Shown one piece after another: positions 1 through 8,950 of a stretch of 14,105 nt of DNA (its first letter is position 1; each line of letters starts with the position of its first letter). Where the stretch lies: NCBI GenBank assembly GCA_013812565.1, contig JACCTF010000505.1, forward strand, positions 1 through 14,105. The letters are read 5' to 3'. Origin of the DNA: Pyrinomonadaceae bacterium (GTDB lineage: Bacteria; Acidobacteriota; Blastocatellia; Pyrinomonadales; Pyrinomonadaceae). Made by a program: the position numbers and the translations under genes. The notes below the pieces were generated by a model. That model was not told where the DNA came from. It searched no databases and worked only from the letters and a program-made list of their open reading frames with translations.

Positions 1-746
1 CGCAGGGCGGATTGACGTTCTCGCCCAAAGCGCTCGCTCCGAATGCTCAAAAATTTAGTCCGGCGGCTAACTTCAAACAAGCCTTTAGCGGCAACAGCGT
101 AGTTGAACTCGGGAAGGGTATCTTAAAGCTTAGTGCGATTAGCATTATCTGTGGCGGAACGCTTATGAGTGCCGTAAGCGAAGCGCCCACGTTGATCGGC
201 GCGCCTGCCACGCACACGTTCGTTGCCGTCGGTCACTTAGCCTATTCTCTCGGCTTGCAAGCCGGGGGCGCACTCATCTGTATGCTTGTGTTGGATTACG
301 GCTACGGGTGGTACAAACATGAAAAGTCTCTGCGCATGACGAAGCAGGAGGTGAAAGACGAATATAAGCAGCAGGAAGGCGATCCGTACATGAAAGGCAA
401 ACGGCGGAACGCCGCGCGTGCCCTCACGCAGCAGCGAATCTCCGTTGAAGTTCCACGCGCTGATGTCGTTGTTACAAACCCGACGCACTTTGCCGTCGCG
501 CTACGCTATAATCACGAACGCGATGCGGTGCCGGTAGTCGTCGCCAAGGGAGCGGATCACTTAGCACTGCGCATCCGCGAAATAGCCCGCGCCCACGACG
601 TTATGGTAATAGAAAATCCCCCACTGGCGCGCACTCTTTATCTCACCATTGAACCGGGCCGCGCGATACCGGCCGAGTTATTTCGCGCCGTTGCCGAGCT
701 CCTTGCCTACGTCTACCAGAAACGCACACGGGCGGCGGGTGCCTAG
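1..746 (+). CDS. flhB: Flagellar biosynthesis protein FlhB, C-terminal part (5' end outside window)
   Basis: Integral membrane component and substrate-specificity switch of the flagellar type III export apparatus. The reading frame is open to the left edge (first whole codon at base 3), and residues before the TTG at 12 (QGG-LTFSPKAL) already match the family, so that TTG is internal, not the start. Counting from base 12, two hydrophobic segments (about residues 36-56 and 70-97) correspond to the last two transmembrane helices. The linker follows, with the hallmark KQEVKDEYKQQEGDP (about 111-125). Then comes the cytoplasmic autocleavage domain with NPTH at 156-159 (bases 477-488); the family self-cleaves between N and P. 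The C-terminus (PPLARTLY, then a hydrophobic helix) is typical. The KQEVKDEYK linker favours flagellar FlhB over injectisome YscU/EscU homologues, though upstream flagellar genes are not visible. It ends in a TAG 54 bp before the EAL-HDOD gene on the same strand. Confidence 0.95.
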   Translation, partial: QGGLTFSPKALAPNAQKFSPAANFKQAFSGNSVVELGKGILKLSAISIICGGTLMSAVSEAPTLIGAPATHTFVAVGHLAYSLGLQAGGALICMLVLDYGYGWYKHEKSLRMTKQEVKDEYKQQEGDPYMKGKRRNAARALTQQRISVEVPRADVVVTNPTHFAVALRYNHERDAVPVVVAKGADHLALRIREIARAHDVMVIENPPLARTLYLTIEPGRAIPAELFRAVAELLAYVYQKRTRAAGA

Positions 747-800
747 GCGCTTTGATCCAGGAAGGCATTTTTAGTTTACAGTTAAGAAGGGTGATTCACA

Positions 801-2024
801 GTGCAGGCCTTTATCGCCAGACAGCCGATCTTCGACCGCAACCAGCGAGTCTACGCCTACGAACTGCTTTTTCGTTCCAGCTTAGAAAACGTTTTCAGCA
901 ACCCTGACGTCGATCACGCCTCCTCTAAAACCATTGCAGATAGTTTTTTTCTACTCGGGTTCGAGAACATCACGCAAGGGAAGAAGGCTTTTGTCAATGT
1001 CACGCGCGAAGTCCTGCTTAGAGATTACATCAGTCTTCTTCCCAAGGAACTAACGGTTGTCGAATTATTGGAAAGCGTGGAGCCGGACGCGGAAGTGATT
1101 GCCGCGTGCAGGTTGTTGAAGGCGAAAGGTTATCTCTTGGCGCTCGACGATTTTGTTTACCATGAAGGATTTGATCCGCTGATAGCCTTGGTTGATATTA
1201 TCAAGGTGGATTTTCTCGCCACGGACCTCGAAGAGCAGCAATCGTTGATCGAGCGCCTCGCTTGCCCGGGACTCAGTTTTCTGGCTGAGAAAGTCGAAAC
1301 ACGCGAAGTTTTCCAACAAGCGCTGGAGATGGGCTATGCTTATTTTCAAGGCTATTTCTTTAGCCGACCCGAGGTTGTGACGGGACGCGATGTTCCGGGT
1401 TTTAAACTTCATTACCTTCAGATTCTTCAAGAGATACACCAGCCCGAACTTAACTTCAAACAGCTTGTGGAAATTATCAAGCGTGACATGTCACTGTCCT
1501 ACAAGCTGCTGCGTTACATCAATTCGGCTTACTTTGGTCGAAGAACTCAGGTTACTTCGATAAAACAAGCACTGGCGTTGTTAGGAGAGAAGGAAGTCAA
1601 AAAGTGGGCTACGCTGATCGTCTTAGTTAGTATGGCGCAGGACAAACCCGAGGAACTGGTGATCCAAGCAATTGTTAGAGCTAAGCTCTGCGAGTCGCTG
1701 GCGGCAAGCGCGGGACTGGCACACCGCGTTGAAGACCTTTTCATCATGGGAATGTTTTCGCTGATTGACGCTATTCTGGATCGTGAACTGGCTGAGATTT
1801 TGAACGACCTGCCGATTGCGGGCGACATCAAAGCGGCTCTCCTAGACGGCAACAATAGTTTGCATAACGTCTACCAATACGTTTTGGCTTACGAAGATGC
1901 CGATTGGGAGCAGCTATCTATGCATGCATCAAAACTCGGTACGGACGAAAACCTGCTTCCCCAACTCTACATAGATGCCATCAACTGGGCTAGTCAAAGC
2001 CTCAGCACCGGAGTGCTAACTTAA
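801..2024 (+). CDS. EAL-HDOD domain signalling protein (YuxH/CdgJ-like)
   Basis: A 407-residue cytoplasmic two-domain protein. Residues 1-200 are a compact EAL-type domain and about 205-400 an HDOD domain. The GTG start at 801 is preceded by AAGAAGG (784-790), and the N-terminus FIARQPIFDR...YELLFR is the standard opening of this family. Residues aligning with the EAL metal and catalytic positions are present: E21 in ExLxR, N66, E88, D116-D117, K135, E163 and Q183. Loop 6 after DDF is shortened (DDFV instead of DFGxGYSS), so c-di-GMP phosphodiesterase activity is possible but not assured; family members include both active and non-catalytic proteins. The HDOD part has the usual DMSLSYKLLRYINSAYFG and ALALLGEKEVKKW segments but lacks a full HD metal site, as HDOD proteins do. 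The position right after flhB suggests a role in motility control. It ends with tandem stops TAATAA. Confidence 0.93.
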   Translation: MQAFIARQPIFDRNQRVYAYELLFRSSLENVFSNPDVDHASSKTIADSFFLLGFENITQGKKAFVNVTREVLLRDYISLLPKELTVVELLESVEPDAEVIAACRLLKAKGYLLALDDFVYHEGFDPLIALVDIIKVDFLATDLEEQQSLIERLACPGLSFLAEKVETREVFQQALEMGYAYFQGYFFSRPEVVTGRDVPGFKLHYLQILQEIHQPELNFKQLVEIIKRDMSLSYKLLRYINSAYFGRRTQVTSIKQALALLGEKEVKKWATLIVLVSMAQDKPEELVIQAIVRAKLCESLAASAGLAHRVEDLFIMGMFSLIDAILDRELAEILNDLPIAGDIKAALLDGNNSLHNVYQYVLAYEDADWEQLSMHASKLGTDENLLPQLYIDAINWASQSLSTGVLT

Positions 2025-2234
2025 TAAAGAACCAACCCGCCGGAATCCTTCAGATGCGGCAACTCCGCACCAGTTTCCGAGCCTGCACGCCTTAACCGGA
2101 GATAACTTACAATGAAGGTAGTGGCTCAATCAGGGGCAAAGGCAACAGCCCGCGCGGAAGCCATGGCGCATGCGACCCGCCTTCCCTCACGCTCGCGCAT
2201 TCTGCCCCTCACGCGACTGAATACCCGAAGACGA
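2025..2234. other. Convergent intergenic gap between the EAL-HDOD and S41 protease genes
   Basis: Two convergent genes end here and 210 bp lie between their stop codons. The only secondary structure I can find is a small perfect hairpin, TGCGG-CAACT-CCGCA (2055-2069), with no T-run on either side, so it is not a convincing intrinsic terminator. An ATG at 2112 has a GGAG 10 bp upstream, but the frame it opens runs mostly antisense through the protease gene and gives an arginine-rich, unrecognisable protein. I see no RNA gene. Confidence 0.3.
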
Positions 2235-3959
2235 TCAAGACGGTTTTCGAGACTGTTTAGCGGATTGTGCAAGCTCACGCGCACGCGGCAGCACTTCTAT
2301 CGCGCGATTGATCTGCGGATCATCCATATTGAAAATCCGCAGTGCAGTGACCGTGCCGTAGCTTGCCGTGGCGAGGTCATACCGCAGCTGTCGCTCGATG
2401 AAGCGGCGCTCGCGGTCGAGGTATGCGGCTGAAAGCTTATATGCCGGTTTGCTTGCAACGAATTCCTTAAAGGATTTGTACAAGTGGTCGCTCACGGGAA
2501 AATCAGTCGCTTTGAGATCGTACCCATACTCCATCACGCGCGGCAGGTCGTAGTCTGCAAAGCCCTTGATGCGTTTGGCGGCAAGCTCAAGCGTGAAGGC
2601 GAAGACGGGATGAAACAGACGCGCTTGCGCGGCACTGACGACGGGGCGTGGCTGGACGGTTTCATCCGGCGTAATACCGCCCCCGCCATAGACGACGCGG
2701 CCTGTATCTGTGCGGCTCACGGGTTTGTTTGATTGCACTTGCGGCCGCTCAGGATCATCTTTCTGCGAAAGCAACCCGCCGCGCGTGTAGTAATTGTATA
2801 AACCACCGTCTCCGTAGTCGCGCTGAATCAAGCGGCCGGAAGGCGTGTAGTATTTGGCAACGGTGAGCGCGAGTCCTGCTCCATACTGGAGCGGCACTAC
2901 GGCTTGCACAAGACCTTTGCCGAAAGTAGTTTCGCCAACGATCAAGGCACGGTCATGATCCTGCATCGCACCGGCAACGATCTCTGAGGCCGAGGCGCTG
3001 CCGCCATTGACGAGCACGACCAGCGGCGTGGTGTCGGGCGTGTCGTTACCGGATTTGTACTGCGTCGCACCATCCCGCCTGCGTCCCTTCTGGTTGAGAA
3101 TCATTTGACCTTTCGGCAAAAACTGCTCAGCCACACGGATCGCTTGATCGAGCAAGCCGCCGGGATTGTCGCGTAGGTCAAGCACAAGCGAAGTCATGCC
3201 TTGTGCGCGCAATTTCTCTAAGGCACTTCGTAGTTCGTCGCCGGTCGTGTAGTTGAATCCGCGAAGCCGCAGATCAACGTAGCCGGTGCCTGGTCGCAGC
3301 ATATACGCATCGGCGATTGAAGGCTGCGAGACGGCATCGCGGGTGATCTCGAAGGTTTCGACCTGCCCGGTCGCAAGCCTTTCGACTGTTACCTTGACCT
3401 TTGTTCCGCGCGGTCCGCGAAGATGCTTGCTCACTTCTTCAAAAGATTTGCCGCGCATGCTCTGCCCGTCCGCATCAACGATGTGATCACCAAAGCGTAA
3501 TCCGGCCTGGTGCGCCGGGGAGTTTTTGAAGGTCGCACGGATATATGTCTCGACCTTCTCTCCTTCCCTGAGACTGCCGACGGCCGCCCCAATGCCGTAA
3601 TACTCTGAACGTCGTTCGGCACGCATCTCATCAAACTCACGGCTGTCATAATAGTTCGAGTGTGGATCGAGGGCGCGCAGCATGCCGTTGATCGCCCCTT
3701 TGAATGTGCGGTTGTAGTCAAGCCTGCGGCCATCGACATAATTGTCTTCGATGATCGTCAATGCCTCGGCAAGCTCACGCTCGATGTCAGCAGTGCCGGA
3801 AGGCGTGTGCGGCGGAGCGACGCGGCTGGCGCTCGAACTCTCAGGAGCGGAGTCGTGTGGAGATCGTGTTTCTGTGTTCTTCTGTCCATGTGCGAAGGTG
3901 GAAAAGGCAAGGACACTTGCGAGCGCCCACCTGCTGAGGAATAAAAAGCTGTTAGTCAT
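2235..3959 (-). CDS. Exported S41-family C-terminal processing peptidase (PDZ protease)
   Basis: A 574-residue serine protease of the CtpA/Prc type, expected to act in the periplasm or cell envelope on C-termini of proteins. Residues 1-25 form a Sec signal peptide (basic start, hydrophobic core, likely cleavage after AHG), followed by a Ser/Pro-rich low-complexity stretch (about 30-55). A PDZ domain lies at about 120-205 (NSPAHQAGLRFGDHI). The catalytic domain follows, with DLRDNPGG (261-268), VNGGSASASEIVAGAMQD (317-334) and GETTFGKGLVQ (342-352). S323, K348 and Q352 show the same spacing as the Ser-Lys-Gln residues S452, K477 and Q481 of E. coli Prc, so the enzyme should be active. About 130 residues follow the core, ending in NMDDPQINRAIEVLPRA, a tail typical of bacterial CTPs of this length. 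The ATG at 3959 has a perfect AGGAGG (3968-3973) 8 bp upstream. It lies 91 bp downstream of glgB on the same strand; co-transcription is possible, but a functional link to glycogen is not evident. Confidence 0.95.
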   Translation of the reverse strand: MTNSFLFLSRWALASVLAFSTFAHGQKNTETRSPHDSAPESSSASRVAPPHTPSGTADIERELAEALTIIEDNYVDGRRLDYNRTFKGAINGMLRALDPHSNYYDSREFDEMRAERRSEYYGIGAAVGSLREGEKVETYIRATFKNSPAHQAGLRFGDHIVDADGQSMRGKSFEEVSKHLRGPRGTKVKVTVERLATGQVETFEITRDAVSQPSIADAYMLRPGTGYVDLRLRGFNYTTGDELRSALEKLRAQGMTSLVLDLRDNPGGLLDQAIRVAEQFLPKGQMILNQKGRRRDGATQYKSGNDTPDTTPLVVLVNGGSASASEIVAGAMQDHDRALIVGETTFGKGLVQAVVPLQYGAGLALTVAKYYTPSGRLIQRDYGDGGLYNYYTRGGLLSQKDDPERPQVQSNKPVSRTDTGRVVYGGGGITPDETVQPRPVVSAAQARLFHPVFAFTLELAAKRIKGFADYDLPRVMEYGYDLKATDFPVSDHLYKSFKEFVASKPAYKLSAAYLDRERRFIERQLRYDLATASYGTVTALRIFNMDDPQINRAIEVLPRARELAQSAKQSRKPS

Positions 3960-3990
3960 GCGGCGTGCCTCCTAATAGATCATTTCTAAC

Positions 3991-4020
3991 TTGCTGCCTG
4001 AGATGTGGCTGCCTGAGATT
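3991..4020. repeat. Two-copy 15-bp tandem repeat upstream of the S41 protease gene
   Basis: The unit TKGCTGCCTGAGATK occurs twice in direct tandem (3991-4005 and 4006-4020), with GCTGCCTGAGAT identical in both. It lies in the 91-bp gap between glgB and the protease, about 18 bp upstream of that gene's AGGAGG. It could be a duplicated operator or simply a replication-slippage duplication. I find no well-matched -10/-35 pair here. Confidence 0.6.
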
Positions 4021-4050
4021 TGAAAGCCTCGCTTTAATGGTTCTCACCGA

Positions 4051-6414
4051 TCAGTGTGGTTCTTCATTTAACGGAACTTCAAACCACACCGTAGCCAAGG
4101 GCGGCAGAACAAGCGAAGCCGAGTAGGGCTGCCCGTGCCAAGACACAGGCTCGGCCGTCTTAGATCCACCGTTTCCCACATTGCTTCCGCCATAAACGCT
4201 CGCGTCCGTGTTCAGCACTTCACGATACTTGCCCTGCTTCGGCAACCCGACGCGGTATCCCTGCCTTACCACTGGTGTGAAGTTGCATACGCACACAACC
4301 TGCCGCTTCGTTGATGGCGCAGTACGCATAAAGGCAAAGACGCTCTCGTCACCATTATTGGCATCAATCCATTGGAAGCCCGCCGGTTCAGAGTCCATTT
4401 CCCACAGAGCCGGTTCTGCGCGGTAGAGACGGTTAATGTCGCGCATCAAATTCTGCAAACCGCGGTGGTCCGCTCCATCAAGCAAATGCCAATCGAGGCT
4501 ATGATCAAAACGCCACTCGCTCCACTGCCCGAACTCGCCGCCCATGAACAGCAACTTCTTTCCCGGATGCGCCCACATATAAGCGTAGAGGGCGCGCAGG
4601 TTGGCGAACTTCTGCCAGCGGTCGCCCGGCATTTTGTCGATCAGTGAACCCTTGCCGTGAACCACTTCGTCATGAGACAGCGGAAGGATGAAGTTCTCCG
4701 TCCAGGCGTACAACAAGCCGAAGGTCAACTTGTTGTGATGGAAGCGTCGATGAATCGGGTCTTTCGAGAAGTATTCCAAAGTATCATGCATCCATCCCAT
4801 GTTCCATTTATAGCCGAAGCCAAGTCCGCCGGTGTAAGTCGGACGGCTCACGCCACCCCACGCGGTTGATTCCTCGGCGATCATCAAAACTCCCGGATAA
4901 CTCCCATGCACAACTTCGTTGAGTTCTCGCAACAAGGAGATCGCTTCAAGGTTCTCGCGTCCGCCATGTTTATTGGGAATCCACTCTCCCTCACTTCGGC
5001 TGTAGTCTAGATAGAGCATCGAGGCGACGGCATCCAGTCGCAAGCCGTCGATGTGATACTCCTCAAGCCAGTAGAGGGCGTTGGCGAGCAGAAAATTACG
5101 CACCTCGTTCCGGCCGTAATTGAAGATGTAGGTTCCCCAGTCGGGATGCTCACCAAGGCGTGAATCGAGGTGCTCATAGAGAGCTGTCCCATCAAAGCGC
5201 CCAAGCGCCCAAGCGTCTTTTGGAAAGTGTGCGGGAACCCAGTCCAGAATGACGCCGATGCCGCGCTGGTGCAGGTAGTCTACTAAGAACCGGAAATCGT
5301 CAGGGCTTCCGTAACGCGCCGTCGGCGCGTAGTAAGAAGTTACCTGGTAGCCCCACGAAGGGGTGTATGGATGACCCTTTAGCGGCATAAACTCGACGTG
5401 GGTAAATCCCATATCCAAAACATAGTCGGCCAGCAACGGAGCCGTCTCGCGGTAATTGAGCGGACGGCTTTCCCCGTCCACAGACCACCGCCACGATCCG
5501 AGATGAACCTCGTAGATCGACAAAGGACGCCGCAAGAAGTCGCTTTTGGCACGCTCATCCAGCCAGGTCTGGTCCTGGAATTCGTACTCCGACTCGTAAA
5601 CAACTGATGCTGTATTCGGCGGCACCTCTATGTAGAAGGCGTAGGGATCGGCCTTGAGAAAGATCGCTCCTTCGCGGGTGCGAATCTCATATTTATAAAC
5701 TGTGCCTGGCGCAAGGTCTGGAATGAATAGTTCCCAAACGCCGGAGGAAGCGAGCCGCCGCATCTGGTGCAAACGGCCGTCCCAGTCGTTGAAGTTCCCG
5801 ACGACGCTGACCCTTTGCGCGTTAGGTGCCCACACGGCAAAAGCAACCCCGCGCACGCCCTCTAACTCGCGGAGGTGCGCCCCAAACTTTTCGTAGACAC
5901 GCTCATGGCGACCCTCCCCAAACAGATGCAGGTCCACCTCACCTAACGTGGGAGGATAAGAATAAGGATCGCGCAACGTATAGACCTTGCCTTCGCGGTA
6001 ATGAACTTCTAACCGATAGGGGAAGATTTCCGTCCGGTCTTCGACCAAAGTTTCAAAGAAGCCCGCTTCGTGAGTTTTGACCATCGAGCGCGTGGCCGAC
6101 TCTCCGTCCACCAGCAGGCTTACCTTCTCCGCTTCCGGCCTGAAGACGCGCACGACCATACCCAACGACGAAGGATGAAGACCGAGAATGGCGTGCGGAT
6201 CGGGGTGCGTAGTTGAAATCAGGCGCATCAGTTCTGGAGCCGGAACTGTCGGTTGATTCATGTAAGATTTAGGAGCGAGGGCCGCCGCCTGGGTAGATAG
6301 CTGGACAGGTGGCTGGGTTGGTGGCTGAATAGCTGCCTGGCTGGATGTCTTGCTGGTATTCAACTGCTTGCCCGCACCGCTAGTGGGTTCTGTGTCAATC
6401 GGATTCGTGGTCAT
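4051..6414 (-). CDS. glgB: 1,4-alpha-glucan branching enzyme GlgB (GH13)
   Basis: Forms alpha-1,6 branches in glycogen by moving alpha-1,4 chains; cytoplasmic. At 787 residues it is about 56 longer than E. coli GlgB. The excess is a low-complexity N-terminus (about 1-56) rich in Pro, Gln, Thr and Ala, absent from the conserved family core that starts near [11 protein letters not shown] (71-81). Order: N1 beta-sandwich (about 70-165), CBM48 (about 183-275, [20 protein letters not shown]), catalytic (beta/alpha)8 barrel (about 300-660), C-terminal beta domain. The catalytic residues fall at a constant +56 offset from E. coli: D461 nucleophile in GLRLDAV, E514 acid/base in MIAEES, D582 in [12 protein letters not shown]. 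The start ATG at 6414 overlaps the upstream GH57 stop (ATGA), and GGAGG (6425-6429) lies 10 bp upstream, which indicates translational coupling. Identification is very secure; only the exact use of the N-terminal extension is uncertain. Confidence 0.98.
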   Translation of the reverse strand: MTTNPIDTEPTSGAGKQLNTSKTSSQAAIQPPTQPPVQLSTQAAALAPKSYMNQPTVPAPELMRLISTTHPDPHAILGLHPSSLGMVVRVFRPEAEKVSLLVDGESATRSMVKTHEAGFFETLVEDRTEIFPYRLEVHYREGKVYTLRDPYSYPPTLGEVDLHLFGEGRHERVYEKFGAHLRELEGVRGVAFAVWAPNAQRVSVVGNFNDWDGRLHQMRRLASSGVWELFIPDLAPGTVYKYEIRTREGAIFLKADPYAFYIEVPPNTASVVYESEYEFQDQTWLDERAKSDFLRRPLSIYEVHLGSWRWSVDGESRPLNYRETAPLLADYVLDMGFTHVEFMPLKGHPYTPSWGYQVTSYYAPTARYGSPDDFRFLVDYLHQRGIGVILDWVPAHFPKDAWALGRFDGTALYEHLDSRLGEHPDWGTYIFNYGRNEVRNFLLANALYWLEEYHIDGLRLDAVASMLYLDYSRSEGEWIPNKHGGRENLEAISLLRELNEVVHGSYPGVLMIAEESTAWGGVSRPTYTGGLGFGYKWNMGWMHDTLEYFSKDPIHRRFHHNKLTFGLLYAWTENFILPLSHDEVVHGKGSLIDKMPGDRWQKFANLRALYAYMWAHPGKKLLFMGGEFGQWSEWRFDHSLDWHLLDGADHRGLQNLMRDINRLYRAEPALWEMDSEPAGFQWIDANNGDESVFAFMRTAPSTKRQVVCVCNFTPVVRQGYRVGLPKQGKYREVLNTDASVYGGSNVGNGGSKTAEPVSWHGQPYSASLVLPPLATVWFEVPLNEEPH

Positions 6415-8885
6415 GGTAGGCTGGCCTCCAAGTGGGTAGAGTACATTTCGTGTGGGGCATCTGCGTGACTCAGCAGGCGCGGCGATAAGCCGAGCATCAA
6501 GGCCAACTCGCGCATCTCTTTCGGCACGGGCAAGCCGTCTTGTAGAGCTTGATGGACGGCTTCCTGTGCTTGGTCTAAGTTCGCTTCAACATTAAGCTTT
6601 TTGCCGAGTTTGATAGACGAAAGTGCCGCTTGTAGGTTCTTAAAAGACGGAGTTGCGACCGCAGCGCAAACGCCCGCCGTAATCATCTCTGTGAAGATGC
6701 TACGGACAGCCGCGCGGTCGATCTCGTAGCCGCCCTGGGCCGCTTCGTGAGCAATCCTCATTGCTTGGTGGAACTTGATGGGGTCGTGACTCTGGTGCTG
6801 TTTGCGGACCTCATCTTCGAGCCGTCTACCGAGGGTGAACTCGGCGGCCGTGCGAAGCTCGCTCGGTAACTCGAACCCCGCTTTGTGCAGCATCTCCAAG
6901 CTCCGCCGGTTGTCGTCGTAGAGCACGGCATAATCTTCGGCGAAGTGCTTCACGATGTCGCCAAACACCATCTCGGAAATTTGTTGCCGTTCCTCAGGGA
7001 GCACACGCTCCAGTCCGTATTCGTCCGGTCCGAACTCAGCTTGCGCCAGACGCAGCATGGTGAGCAGCGGCGCGGCCGGGAAATTGATCCAGAGCTTATC
7101 GGCGGACGCTTTGAACCTCTCTTCTCCCGGAAAAGGTTTCAATATGTGGTAGAAATTTATACTGCCCGAATGCATCGCGGCGAATGCGAAATCGAACTGT
7201 TTGCCGGTAGCGATCACCTCAAGCTGTAGCCGGCCGGTGGCGAGCGTGACCTGGTCGTTCTGCTGCTTTTTAAAATCCTTCCGGCGGTAGATAAGCCCGG
7301 CTATCTCGCCCGTCTCCGCACCGCCATCCACCAAGCTACAGATCGCCAGGTGAGAAGCAACTCGCTCCGGTGTGATCCTCGAATCTTCAACGCTTCGTCG
7401 AAAGATGTCCGCGCCGTTTCCCTGCTTCGGAATGTTGCTCTTTGCTTCGGCCAGAAGTTCAAGGAAACGTTCGCGCGGCGGATCTAAGTGCAGTTCCTCC
7501 ATGAAGTCGAGAACCCGACCGGCATACTTGATGACTTGAACGGTCTCGATCCCCGAAATGTCTGCGAAGAACCAACCGCAACTGGTATACATCAGCATCG
7601 CGCTGCGCTGCATCTCGAGGAAGGTAAGCGCGCGGATTTTCTCTGATGCCTGTAAAGGCCGTGGCGTGTGACGACGGAAAAACTCCTCATGGGAAGGATG
7701 CCGATCAACTACCAGTTCGATATAAGCGTCGCGCGCCGCCCACGGATCGCGGAATAGATCGCCCCGCGTTGCTTCGAAGCAGCGCGCCGCTTCATCGCGA
7801 AGGAAATCAAGCGCGCGGCGCAAAGGTTCGCGCCAAGCTTGATTCCAGCCATCGAGCGCACCTCCCTGGCATCCACAGTCGTGCGACCAGCGCCCCACGC
7901 CGTGCGCGCAACTCCATGCTGTTCCTGCATCGTCGGGTCCTTTCATGATCTCCACCTCATGCGTCGGTGGATAGCGTTTCAAGAACTCGCCATAGTTGGT
8001 GACCCACAACCCGCGTGAAGGAGCCTCCGCCTCAAGCGCGTAAGCGAGGCAGCGGTCGCCGAAGTGAAAGTGATGCCCATAGCTTTCCCCGTCGGTCGCG
8101 ACGTTGACGATCCGCCCCACGCCCGCATCGCCCGGCGTGGCACGAGCGATGCGGTCAACAAGCGCTTGGCTTGAAGCCAGTGCTCCCTCAAAGGCGATGG
8201 CCTTAGCGATTGAGCCGTCGTAAAAGAAGATGACGATTGAACGTCCGGAGCCGTCGCGGTGGAAATATAGATAGGGAATCGTCGTGTCGATACTGCCGTC
8301 GGCAACGCTCTGCCACTTGTCTTTCCCGATAAGGCGTACTCGCTCGGCTTGAAACGGGGAGAGAATCACGTAACGCAAATTTTCCTCAATCAACGTCTCC
8401 AGCGTTTCATCATTGCAAGCCGTTTCGGGAAGCCAGAGCGACTCCGGCTCTCTCCGAAAGCGGTGACGAAAATCGGCTATGCCCCAGCGCACCTGTGTAC
8501 GACGGTCGCGCGCGTTGCACAGCGGAAGGATCGTGTGGTTGTACCCTTGAGCGATGGCGTTCCCGTGTCCGCCGTGTTTTTGCACGCTCTCCTGGTCGGC
8601 CTCAAGGATACGCCTGTAAGTTTCGGGGTGGTGCTGCTCAAGCCATGAGAGAAGGGTTGGCCCAAAGTTAAAGCTGATCTGTGTGTAGTTATTAACAATT
8701 CGTTCCACCCTTCCTAGATTGTCAACAATGCGTGCATAACCGTTCGGGCGGTAGCACTCGAAGTGAATGCGTTCATTCCAATCGTGGAAGGGATGTGCAC
8801 TAGGTTCGCGATCGACGATGCCCGTCCAGGGGTTCTCTCTTGGGGGTTGGTAGAAATGTCCATGAATCACCAGTGCTGTTGTCAT
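6411..8885 (-). CDS. GH57-family alpha-glucan enzyme with DUF3536 domain
   Basis: An 824-residue cytoplasmic protein (no signal peptide) of glycoside hydrolase family 57. Such enzymes act on alpha-glucans as amylases, 4-alpha-glucanotransferases or branching enzymes; the activity of the DUF3536-bearing branch is not known to me. Family motifs: HGHFYQPP (8-15), WLPET (151-155) with E154 as expected nucleophile, and [11 protein letters not shown] (262-272) with D265 as expected acid/base. A Cys/His-rich segment, [16 protein letters not shown] (324-339), opens the DUF3536 half, which runs to about residue 800. The start is taken as ATG 8885: it has GGAG (8895-8898) 9 bp upstream and the protein begins [15 protein letters not shown]. 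The in-frame TTG at 8921 lies inside the -10 box of the likely promoter and is rejected. First gene of the operon with glgB, overlapping it by 4 bp, which points to a role in glycogen structure or turnover. Confidence 0.95.
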   Translation of the reverse strand: MTTALVIHGHFYQPPRENPWTGIVDREPSAHPFHDWNERIHFECYRPNGYARIVDNLGRVERIVNNYTQISFNFGPTLLSWLEQHHPETYRRILEADQESVQKHGGHGNAIAQGYNHTILPLCNARDRRTQVRWGIADFRHRFRREPESLWLPETACNDETLETLIEENLRYVILSPFQAERVRLIGKDKWQSVADGSIDTTIPYLYFHRDGSGRSIVIFFYDGSIAKAIAFEGALASSQALVDRIARATPGDAGVGRIVNVATDGESYGHHFHFGDRCLAYALEAEAPSRGLWVTNYGEFLKRYPPTHEVEIMKGPDDAGTAWSCAHGVGRWSHDCGCQGGALDGWNQAWREPLRRALDFLRDEAARCFEATRGDLFRDPWAARDAYIELVVDRHPSHEEFFRRHTPRPLQASEKIRALTFLEMQRSAMLMYTSCGWFFADISGIETVQVIKYAGRVLDFMEELHLDPPRERFLELLAEAKSNIPKQGNGADIFRRSVEDSRITPERVASHLAICSLVDGGAETGEIAGLIYRRKDFKKQQNDQVTLATGRLQLEVIATGKQFDFAFAAMHSGSINFYHILKPFPGEERFKASADKLWINFPAAPLLTMLRLAQAEFGPDEYGLERVLPEERQQISEMVFGDIVKHFAEDYAVLYDDNRRSLEMLHKAGFELPSELRTAAEFTLGRRLEDEVRKQHQSHDPIKFHQAMRIAHEAAQGGYEIDRAAVRSIFTEMITAGVCAAVATPSFKNLQAALSSIKLGKKLNVEANLDQAQEAVHQALQDGLPVPKEMRELALMLGLSPRLLSHADAPHEMYSTHLEASLP

Positions 8886-8920
8886 CAAGTAATGCTCCGT
8901 ATGTAAAGTACCGCTAAACA

Positions 8921-8950
8921 ATTATAAGCTGATTAGCCCGTAACTTTCAT
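8921..8950 (-). promoter_or_regulatory. Sigma70-like promoter of the GH57-glgB operon
   Basis: On the minus strand there is a perfect TATAAT at 8926-8921 and, 18 bp upstream, ATGAAA (8950-8945), matching TTGACA at 4 of 6 positions. This predicts a transcript start near 8914, leaving a leader of about 30 nt that carries the GGAG ribosome binding site before ATG 8885. The -35 box lies inside one copy of the 13-bp direct repeat described separately. The promoter is predicted only. Confidence 0.55.

Noticed and set aside
740..772. Possible intrinsic terminator after flhB: TGCCT...AGGCA followed by TTTTT
   Set aside because: The stem is only 5 bp with an 18-nt loop, too weak to call; the downstream gene is close and on the same strand.
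2112..2432. Plus-strand ORF of 106 codons with a GGAG-like sequence before its ATG
   Set aside because: About 60 percent lies antisense within the S41 protease gene. The product is arginine-rich with no recognisable family, and the protease frame is unambiguous.
4045..4056. Near-palindrome CACCGATCAGTG at the glgB stop codon
   Set aside because: No loop room, no T-run, and it overlaps coding sequence; not credible as terminator or operator on present evidence.
8886..8921. Upstream TTG (8921) as the start of the GH57 protein, adding 12 residues
   Set aside because: It lies inside the TATAAT of the predicted promoter. ATG 8885 has a good GGAG and begins just before the family's HGHFYQPP motif.
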